DNA from: Thiothrix litoralis
GTDB taxonomy: Bacteria; Pseudomonadota; Gammaproteobacteria; Thiotrichales; Thiotrichaceae
Direction of reading: 5' to 3'
Assembly: GCF_017901135.1 (NCBI RefSeq)
Contig: NZ_CP072801.1
Coordinates: 372,001 to 436,000 of the forward strand
DNA: 64,000 nt
Shown here one piece after another: positions 58,453-64,000 of the stretch (positions are counted from its first letter, which is position 1; the number at the start of each line of letters is the position of its first letter). Made by a program: the position numbers and the translations under genes. The notes under the pieces were generated by a model that saw only the letters and a program-made list of their open reading frames with translations, made no database searches and had not been told where the DNA came from.

Positions 58453-58965
58453 ATGGCATTTCACCAAACGGTTGAACGGGTGGATAAAGGCAAGCATGAC
58501 CTTAAGTTGTTTGATTGTGGCAAGCCGTCCATGAACCAGTTCCTGAGCCGCTTTGCTGCCAAACATGCCGAACTTGGCTTAAGCAGTACGTGGGTGTTGC
58601 TGGAAGATGTGCAGGCTGCCAAATTACCCGTTGCTGCGTATTACACGCTGGCTTCTGCTACGGCCAACAAATCCAGTCTGCCGACCTCGCAATCCTTGCC
58701 ACATTACCCGGTTCCGGTGGTGCTGTTGGCTCGGCTGGCTATCAACAGGCAACATCAAGGCAAAGGGCTGGGAGCGAAAATTCTCATCAGTGCTTTGCGT
58801 CATAGCGTGCAATTGATGGAGCAGGGTTTGCCCGCTTTTGGCCTGATCCTGGATGTGCTGGATGAGGATGCCTTGACGTTCTATCAGCGCTTTGATTTCT
58901 TTGAACCCTTGACTGACGATCCGATGCGGCTGTTTGTGGGGATGGGCAGGTTGCGGCAAGTATGA
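58453..58965 (+). CDS. GNAT-family toxin, TacT-like
   Basis: 170 residues. Acetyltransferase of the TacT group, which acetylates aminoacyl-tRNA and stops translation. Markers: the N-terminal FDCGKPSMNQFLSRFAAKHAELG, VAAYYTLASA, the acetyl-CoA loop RLAINRQHQGKGLGAKIL, and the C-terminal FYQRFDFFEPLTDDPMRLFV with the likely catalytic Tyr. ATG 58453 is chosen over a TTG two codons earlier that overlaps the antitoxin stop. Confidence 0.9.
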   Translation: MAFHQTVERVDKGKHDLKLFDCGKPSMNQFLSRFAAKHAELGLSSTWVLLEDVQAAKLPVAAYYTLASATANKSSLPTSQSLPHYPVPVVLLARLAINRQHQGKGLGAKILISALRHSVQLMEQGLPAFGLILDVLDEDALTFYQRFDFFEPLTDDPMRLFVGMGRLRQV

Positions 58966-59028
58966 TTTTACCGCTGGATAAATGCTATCCTTAACCCATC
59001 ATAAGCAAATCACCCATCCAGCCAGCCA

Positions 59029-60240
59029 ATGCAGCAGATTTTTATCAGTTACGCCCAAGACCAAGCGCACGGGCAACGCCTCGCCGAACAAGTGCAGCAG
59101 CAGTTGCACGGGGCGGGTTTTGCCGTGTTCCGCGATGTCAGCGGTGTGATTCCCGGCACAAAATGGGTGCACGAAATCGAACGCCAGTTGAAAGCCAGTG
59201 AGCTGGTGGTGCTGGTGGTCTCCGCTAAGGCATTGCATTCAGATTGGGTATTCGCCGAATTTGATATGGCGAAGGAGCACCAGATACCCATCATCCCGGT
59301 GTTTGCCGAAGCGCTGTCTGCACCGTTGTGGTTACGTCATCTCCAACGGCTGGATTTTTCCCGTGAAGCCGATTGGCAACGGTTGATGCAAGCGATCAGC
59401 AGCCATATCACGGTGCCGAGTCCGCAAGCTCCTTACTCACCTCCTGTCCCTGTGCTTGTTAAGCAGCAGCCTGATCTGGCGTGGGCAAATGCATCAGGTG
59501 ATGACCAATACGGGCGTTACGCCGATGTGGATGTAAAAGGCGTGATCCAGCGTTTTCGGTGGTTACAACCGGGCAAGTTCCTGATGGGGTCGCCGCAATC
59601 TGAGAAGGAGCGCAGTGATGATGAGGTTCAGCATGAAGTCACGCTGAGCCAAGGTTTTTGGCTGGCGGATACGGCTTGTACCCAAGCCTTGTGGCAAGCC
59701 GTGATGGGCAATAACCCCGCCGACTTTTCAGATGACCTGCGTAATCCGGTGGAGCAGGTGAGTTGGGATCATACGCAAGGTTTCATTCAACAGCTCAATG
59801 GGGTTGTGTCGGGTCTGAAAGCGAAGCTGCCAACCGAAGCGCAATGGGAATATGCCTGCCGTGCCGGAAGCACCTCGCCGTTTTCTTTTGGCACAAACAT
59901 TACACCCGAACAGGTCAATTACGATGGTAATTATCCGTATGCAGGTGGCAAAAAAGGTTTGTATCGGGAGAAAACCGTTCCGGTCAAATCGCTTCCAGCG
60001 AATCCGTGGGGCTTGTACGAAATGTACGGCAACGTCTGGGAATGGTGTCAGGATTGGTATGGTTCTTATCCGGCGGAGCCGGTCAGGAACCCGGAGGGTT
60101 CACAAACAGGCGTTCTGCGCGTCGTTCGCGGCGGTTCGTGGTACAGCGTCGGCTGGCTCGTGCGTTCTGCCATCCGTCGCAGGCTCGATCCCGCTAACCG
60201 TGACGACTTCATTGGCTTCCGGCTTGCCCTAGGTCATTGA
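59029..60240 (+). CDS. TIR domain fused to FGE/C-type-lectin-like domain; probable DGR target
   Basis: 403 residues. The TIR domain (about 1-125: IFISYAQDQAHGQRLAEQV, VSAKALHSDWVFAEFDMAK) has Glu77 in the place of the usual NADase glutamate. After a proline-rich linker, residues 165-403 form a formylglycine-generating-enzyme-like (CLec) fold: GKFLMGSPQSEKERSDDE, LPTEAQWEYACRAG, GNVWEWCQDWYG, RVVRGGSW, IGFRLALGH. The two catalytic cysteines of true FGE are missing, so it is a binding rather than a modifying domain. The C-terminal 35 codons have the composition of a DGR variable repeat (see that entry). Likely a defence sensor: ligand binding triggers TIR NAD+ cleavage (inference). Next to a TacAT pair. 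Confidence 0.9.
   Translation: MQQIFISYAQDQAHGQRLAEQVQQQLHGAGFAVFRDVSGVIPGTKWVHEIERQLKASELVVLVVSAKALHSDWVFAEFDMAKEHQIPIIPVFAEALSAPLWLRHLQRLDFSREADWQRLMQAISSHITVPSPQAPYSPPVPVLVKQQPDLAWANASGDDQYGRYADVDVKGVIQRFRWLQPGKFLMGSPQSEKERSDDEVQHEVTLSQGFWLADTACTQALWQAVMGNNPADFSDDLRNPVEQVSWDHTQGFIQQLNGVVSGLKAKLPTEAQWEYACRAGSTSPFSFGTNITPEQVNYDGNYPYAGGKKGLYREKTVPVKSLPANPWGLYEMYGNVWEWCQDWYGSYPAEPVRNPEGSQTGVLRVVRGGSWYSVGWLVRSAIRRRLDPANRDDFIGFRLALGH
60112..60236 (+). other. Candidate variable repeat (VR) of a diversity-generating retroelement
   Basis: Codons 372-394 of the TIR-FGE gene. At the positions that vary in FGE-type DGR targets, the codons are TAC, AGC, GTC (372-374), CTC (377), ATC (382), CGC (384), CTC (386), AAC (390), GAC, GAC, TTC (392-394): all eleven end in C, as if derived from AAC by changing only adenines. 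The invariant framework RGGSW, RSA, PANR and GFR is kept. CTC leucine is otherwise uncommon nearby, where CTG and TTG dominate. Boundaries are approximate; a template repeat was not found in the window. Confidence 0.7.
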
Positions 60241-60448
60241 GCTCAGGCCAGCAGGGCGGCGGAGCCGCAGCCGCCGGAGGCGGTACTCTTGCGCGGACGG
60301 GGATGGCGTGGGCAGGCGCGTCGCGGAGCAGCGCCAGACCATGACAGCACCGGGAGCGCCCGCCGCGTAGCGGTGGTGATTGCATCGCTGGCAAAACCTG
60401 TCTTTCCTCTATATCATCACACGTTTATATTCCCCACCGGAAGTACGC
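60241..60448. other. GC-rich spacer after the TIR-FGE gene
   Basis: No gene. A GGCGGC / GCCGCC hairpin (60255-60275, 9-nt loop) lies 15 nt after the stop, in the place where DGR targets often have an initiation-of-mutagenic-homing tract and hairpin. The spacer to about 60380 is far richer in G and C than the flanks; the last 70 bp return to normal composition before hisC. Confidence 0.5.
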
Positions 60449-61501
60449 ATGAGCCAATACTGGAGCAAACTGGTACACGATCTCGACCCGTATGTGCCGG
60501 GCGAGCAGCCCAAAGACCAGCGCTACGTCAAGCTGAACACCAACGAATGCCCGTACCCGCCTTCGCCCAACGCCTTGGCGGCGATCCACGCGGCAGCGGA
60601 TGAGCGCTTGCGCCTCTATCCCGACCCGAATGCGGATGAACTCAAGGATGCCATCGCCGACTACTACAGCGTCGAACGCGCCAATATCTTCGCCGGTAAC
60701 GGTTCGGATGAAGTGCTGGCACACGTTTTCTGCGGCCTGCTCAAGCACGATGCGCCACTGCTGTACCCGGACATCAGCTACAGCTTCTACCCGGTCTACG
60801 CCAACCTCTACCAGATTGAGGCGAAGCAAATTCCGCTGCGGGACGATTTCAGCCTGAACTTGAAGGATTTCAGCGGCAAAAACGGCGGCATTATCTTCCC
60901 CAACCCCAACGCGCCCACCAGCATGGCGGTCGGGCTGGATGTGATTGAAGCCTTGCTGCAAGCCAACCGCGATTCCGTGGTGGTGGTGGATGAAGCCTAC
61001 GTCGACTTCGGCGCAGAAACTGCGATTCCGCTGATAGCGAAGTATCCGAACCTATTGGTGGTACAAACCTTTTCCAAATCGCGATCCCTCGCCGGGTTGC
61101 GGGTTGGTTTTGCCGTTGGCCATCCTGACCTGATCAATGCATTAGAGCGAGTGAAAAATTCCTTCAACTCCTACCCACTCGGACGCATGGCGATTGCCGG
61201 GGCTGCGGCGGCGATGCGTGACAAGGAATACTTCGCGAGTACTTGCCAGCAAATCATCGCCACCCGTGAAATGACGGTGCAAAAACTCACCGAACTGGGT
61301 TTTAGCGTATTGCCCTCGGCGGCCAATTTCGTGTTTGCCCGCCCGCCCGCAGGCAATGCCGAAGCCCTGTATCTGGCATTGAAGCAGCGCGGCGTGCTGG
61401 TACGCTATTTCAACAAGCTGCGTATCAACGAATACTTGCGCATCACCATCGGTACGGATGATGAAATGAACACTTTCTTGCAAATACTTGCTGAACTATG
61501 A
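60449..61501 (+). CDS. hisC: Histidinol-phosphate aminotransferase
   Basis: 350 residues. PLP enzyme of histidine synthesis, converting imidazole-acetol phosphate to histidinol phosphate. Features: [68 protein letters not shown]-lysine in [45 protein letters not shown] 60449 starts the conserved protein; a frame to 60380 adds unrelated residues. Its stop overlaps the Nif3-like gene by 4 nt. Confidence 0.95.
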   Translation: MSQYWSKLVHDLDPYVPGEQPKDQRYVKLNTNECPYPPSPNALAAIHAAADERLRLYPDPNADELKDAIADYYSVERANIFAGNGSDEVLAHVFCGLLKHDAPLLYPDISYSFYPVYANLYQIEAKQIPLRDDFSLNLKDFSGKNGGIIFPNPNAPTSMAVGLDVIEALLQANRDSVVVVDEAYVDFGAETAIPLIAKYPNLLVVQTFSKSRSLAGLRVGFAVGHPDLINALERVKNSFNSYPLGRMAIAGAAAAMRDKEYFASTCQQIIATREMTVQKLTELGFSVLPSAANFVFARPPAGNAEALYLALKQRGVLVRYFNKLRINEYLRITIGTDDEMNTFLQILAEL

Positions 61502-62253
61502 ACCTTTACACCTTAGAAACTTACCTCAATAAGCTGCTGAATATTGGCAAGTTCCGCGACTATGCGCCCAATGGTTTGCAGGTTGAGGGCAGGGCAGAAG
61601 TCACCCGGATTGTGACCGGCGTAACCGCTTCCCAAGCCTTGCTGGATGCCGCCGTCGAATACGGTGCAGATGCGGTCTTGGTGCATCACGGTTATTTCTG
61701 GAAAGGTGAATCACCCGTGATTCGGGGCATGAAAAAGCAGCGTATTGCCACCTTGATCCAGCATGACATCAGCTTACTGGGATACCATTTGCCGCTGGAT
61801 GCGCACCCGGAACTCGGCAATAACGCGCAACTCGCGATGTTATTGGGTATCCGCAACGAAGGGGTGATGGATGAGCGTGAGTTGCAAAGCGTGGGTAATA
61901 TCGGTTCGGTAAGCGAACCCGTGTCGCTGGCAGATTTCGGGCAGCAAGTGGCGACAGCCTTGGCGCGTGAACCCTTATTGATTGCGGGTGGCGAGCATCC
62001 AGTGCAGCGTATCGCTTGGTGTACCGGTGGGGCGCAAGGTTACATTCAGCAAGCCTTCGAGCTGGGTGCGGATACCTATTTGAGTGGCGAGATTTCCGAA
62101 CATACCGTGCATTTCGCCCGTGAAAACGGCATCCATTACATTGCTGCGGGGCATCACGCGACTGAGCGTTATGGCATAAAAGCACTCGGCAATCATTTGG
62201 CAGAGCAGTTTGGTTTGGAACATCGCTTTATCGATATCAATAACCCGGCATAA
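61498..62253 (+). CDS. Nif3/YbgI-like dinuclear metal protein
   Basis: 251 residues, the short (bacterial YbgI) form. Metal ligands: [22 protein letters not shown], the late [14 protein letters not shown] and [11 protein letters not shown]. It forms a hexameric toroid with a dimetal site; proposed as a GTP cyclohydrolase I type 2-like or DNA-metabolism protein, but the role is not settled. ATG overlaps hisC (ATGA), so the two are co-translated. Confidence 0.93.
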   Translation: MNLYTLETYLNKLLNIGKFRDYAPNGLQVEGRAEVTRIVTGVTASQALLDAAVEYGADAVLVHHGYFWKGESPVIRGMKKQRIATLIQHDISLLGYHLPLDAHPELGNNAQLAMLLGIRNEGVMDERELQSVGNIGSVSEPVSLADFGQQVATALAREPLLIAGGEHPVQRIAWCTGGAQGYIQQAFELGADTYLSGEISEHTVHFARENGIHYIAAGHHATERYGIKALGNHLAEQFGLEHRFIDINNPA

Positions 62254-62313
62254 GTCAGGTTATTTTGTTTAGGTTTGTGCTATTATTGCCGCGCCTAGCT
62301 GGTAGGGCGGTGC

Positions 62314-62327
62314 ATTGACCTAAATCA
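62314..62327. promoter_or_regulatory. FNR/ANR-type box upstream of petA
   Basis: TTGACCTAAATCAA matches the FNR consensus TTGAT-N4-ATCAA at nine of ten defined bases. It lies about 205 bp before the petA start, in the 279-bp leader, so redox control of the bc1 operon is likely. Confidence 0.65.
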
Positions 62328-62405
62328 AACAGTCGGTTTTTTAGGGTTCACACTGCTCATTTATGCTTGATTTTAGAAGTGAGTTCGGACATTCTACATT
62401 GTCTT

Positions 62406-62419
62406 TTAGCATATGCTAA
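62406..62419. promoter_or_regulatory. 14-bp perfect palindrome in the petA leader
   Basis: TTAGCATATGCTAA, overlapping a possible -10 (TAATAT at 62417). Could be an operator for an unidentified regulator. Confidence 0.35.
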
Positions 62420-62532
62420 TATAGCCATGTTTGAGTCTATGGCTCAGAAATTTAACATTATTGCAAGCGTGTTTTGACAGTATTGCAGTAATGGTGCAGG
62501 TTAAGTTTTGAACATTTGGGAGAGTGCTTACG

Positions 62533-63135
62533 ATGGCAAATTCTGGAGTAGATAAAGGCCGTCGCCGCGTCCTGATTGCCGCCACATCAGTGGTAGGGGC
62601 AGCAGGGGTGGCAGCGGTTGCGGCTCCGTTCCTTAATTCATGGAATCCTAGTGCGCGGGCGCTTGCCGCTGGTGCACCGGTTGAGGTTTCTGTGACTAAG
62701 GCGGAGCCGGGTCAACAGATTCGTGTGGTTTGGCGCGGCAAGCCAGTGTGGCTGGTTAACCGTACCAAGGAAATGCTGGATGCGTTGGCGGGGTTGGAAG
62801 CGAGTCTGAAAGACCCGAATTCCGAAAATATCAAGCAGCAGCCAGAATATGCCAAGAATTTGGCACGTACCCGCGAGGGGAAAGAGCAATATCTGGTGCT
62901 GGTTGGTATTTGTACGCACTTGGGTTGTTCCCCGACGTACCGTCCTGAGTTGGCGCCGGCTGACTTGGGTGCAGATTGGAAAGGTGGTTGGTATTGCCCG
63001 TGCCACGGCTCTAAATTCGATCTGGCAGGTCGCGTTTTCAAGAACGTTCCAGCCGGGGCGAACCTTGAAGTACCTCCGTACTACTTCAAAGACGATAACA
63101 CTATCCTGATCGGTGAAGATGGAGGTAAAGCATAA
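62533..63135 (+). CDS. petA: Cytochrome bc1 complex Rieske iron-sulfur subunit
   Basis: 200 residues. Transfers electrons from ubiquinol to cytochrome c1 at the inner membrane. The N-terminal GRRRVLIAATSVVGAAGVAAVAAPF is a Tat-type signal anchor (RRR before a hydrophobic helix). The [2Fe-2S] ligands are in CTHLGCSP and CPCHGSKFD. ATG 62533 has GGGAGAG 12 nt upstream; an ATG three codons earlier is not used by the family. Overlaps petB by one base (TAATG). Confidence 0.97.
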   Translation: MANSGVDKGRRRVLIAATSVVGAAGVAAVAAPFLNSWNPSARALAAGAPVEVSVTKAEPGQQIRVVWRGKPVWLVNRTKEMLDALAGLEASLKDPNSENIKQQPEYAKNLARTREGKEQYLVLVGICTHLGCSPTYRPELAPADLGADWKGGWYCPCHGSKFDLAGRVFKNVPAGANLEVPPYYFKDDNTILIGEDGGKA

Positions 63136-64000
63136 TGGCAGAGCGTCCCGCACATAATTACAAGGGTTTCCTGGGTTGGGTCGAAGACCGCTTCCCCATG
63201 ATGGAAACTTGGCAAGCGCATTTGGCTGGTTACTATGCGCCTAAAAACTTCAATTTCTGGTATTTCTTCGGTTCACTGGCGATGCTGGTACTGGTTATCC
63301 AGATTTTCTCTGGCCTGTTCCTGGCCTTCCATTACAAGCCGGATACCGGTTTGGCGTTTGCTTCGGTTGAATACATCATGCGTGATGTGCCGGGTGGCTG
63401 GTTTATCCGCTACATGCACTCCACGGGCGCTTCTGCGTTCTTTATCGTGGTGTACCTGCACATGTTCCGTGCGCTGATTTACGGATCCTACAAAGGCAAG
63501 CGCGAACTGATCTGGTTGATCGGTATGGCGATTTATCTGGCGCTGATGGCAACAGCCTTCATGGGCTATTTGCTGCCTTGGGGTCAAATGTCTTACTGGG
63601 GTGCGCAGGTTATCATCAACCTGTTCAATACGATTCCGGTGATAGGTGAAGGTCTGTCTACCTGGATTCGTGGTGACTTCGTACTCGGTGATGCAACCCT
63701 GAACCGCTTCTTTGCGCTACACTTCTTCTTGCCTTCGCTGGTGCTGCCTGCATTGGTGTTTGTCCACATCGTGGCGCTGCACGCAGTCGGTTCCAATAAT
63801 CCTGACGGTGTTGAAATCAAGCAAGGCCCTAAAGGCAACCGTTGGAGCGAAACTGCCCCGACTGATGGTATTCCGTTCCACCCTTACTACTCTGTTAAAG
63901 ACATTCTGGGTGTGATCGTGTTCCTGATTGGCTTCTTCGCTATCCTGTTCTTTGTACCAGAAGGTGGCGGCTATTTCCTCGAACAGCCAAACTTTGAACC
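63135..64000 (+). CDS. petB: Cytochrome bc1 complex cytochrome b (3' end outside window)
   Basis: First 288 codons; the frame is open at the right edge. Eight-helix ubiquinol-oxidising subunit with two b hemes. Visible: FWYFFGSLAMLVLVIQIFSGLFLAF, heme His in YMHSTGASAFF and YLHMFR, TAFMGYLLPWGQMSYWGA, the second His pair in FFALHFFLPS and VHIVALHAVGSNNP. The PEGGGYFLE stretch follows at the edge. The cytochrome c1 gene petC presumably comes next. Confidence 0.97.
   Translation, partial: MAERPAHNYKGFLGWVEDRFPMMETWQAHLAGYYAPKNFNFWYFFGSLAMLVLVIQIFSGLFLAFHYKPDTGLAFASVEYIMRDVPGGWFIRYMHSTGASAFFIVVYLHMFRALIYGSYKGKRELIWLIGMAIYLALMATAFMGYLLPWGQMSYWGAQVIINLFNTIPVIGEGLSTWIRGDFVLGDATLNRFFALHFFLPSLVLPALVFVHIVALHAVGSNNPDGVEIKQGPKGNRWSETAPTDGIPFHPYYSVKDILGVIVFLIGFFAILFFVPEGGGYFLEQPNFE

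Noticed and set aside
59029-60240. A sulfatase-modifying enzyme (true FGE)
   Set aside because: The catalytic cysteine pair is absent; the TIR fusion and C-terminal codon pattern fit a binding domain instead.
60209-60394. 61-codon minus-strand frame in the GC-rich spacer
   Set aside because: Pro/Ala/Arg-rich composition of a random GC-rich frame, no ribosome-binding site and no similarity.

Overview
The window is chromosomal DNA of a gammaproteobacterium, most likely a Thiothrix-like (Thiotrichales) sulfur bacterium. This is an inference from gene content: a gammaproteobacterial IscR with all cluster ligands, birA-coaX-SPOR and petAB clusters, a tmRNA tag of the ANDxxYALAA type, an IPTL-CTERM surface protein, and a TIR/C-type-lectin protein with the marks of a diversity-generating retroelement (DGR) target. 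No rRNA, tRNA, CRISPR array or replication origin was seen; the only structural RNA is tmRNA.

Layout. 1-15.1 kb: the 3' part of a giant surface protein gene (more than 5,000 residues, about 41 SdrD-B-like modules, IPTL-CTERM anchor) containing a 2,712-bp near-exact tandem duplication. 15.1-25.6 kb: housekeeping genes (YdjM-like protein, aroC-MFS-birA-coaX-SPOR run, LprI-like protein, corA, and an HlyD/ATPase/permease ABC-2 exporter). 25.8-31.7 kb: an unrecognised cysteine-rich protein, then a scar region where an AAA-ATPase/DUF1703-type gene is split by an IS605-type tnpB element that is itself split by an ISNCY-like IS; a truncated Lrp/AsnC gene follows. 31.7-35.0 kb: a TRAP transporter (dctPQM). 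35.1-44.7 kb: argG, slyX, rsmJ, DUF423, a phosphatase, iscR, DUF1249, pgm, selD-mnmH and a sugar transferase. 44.9-49.7 kb: type II secretion gspDEF. 49.9-56.5 kb: DUF1015, a methionine-zipper membrane protein, lepB, an MnmC-type oxidoreductase, two small hypotheticals, a c5-type cytochrome lipoprotein and a low-complexity secreted protein. 56.7-57.1 kb: tmRNA. 57.1-60.4 kb: yheT, a TacA-TacT toxin-antitoxin pair and the TIR-FGE protein. 60.4-64 kb: hisC, a Nif3-like gene, and petA-petB, which runs off the end.

How the genes fit together. SelD and MnmH form one selenophosphate-to-tRNA selenouridine pathway encoded by abutting genes; the MnmC-type oxidoreductase acts on the same wobble uridine. 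PetA/PetB are the start of a cytochrome bc1 operon behind an FNR-type box. GspD-E-F give the outer-membrane pore, ATPase and inner-membrane platform of a type II secretion system whose other genes are not here. The ABC-2 set 22.6-25.6 kb is one translationally coupled operon.

Most interesting: the TIR-FGE protein (59029-60240). Its last about 40 codons look like a DGR variable repeat: every residue at the usual variable positions is encoded by a codon of the form NNC, as expected from adenine mutagenesis of AAC codons. No reverse transcriptase or template repeat lies in the window, so any retroelement must act from a distance. Also notable are the nested insertion that separates tnpB from its right end (and predicted omega-RNA 3' end), and the eight-module higher-order periodicity of the giant adhesin.
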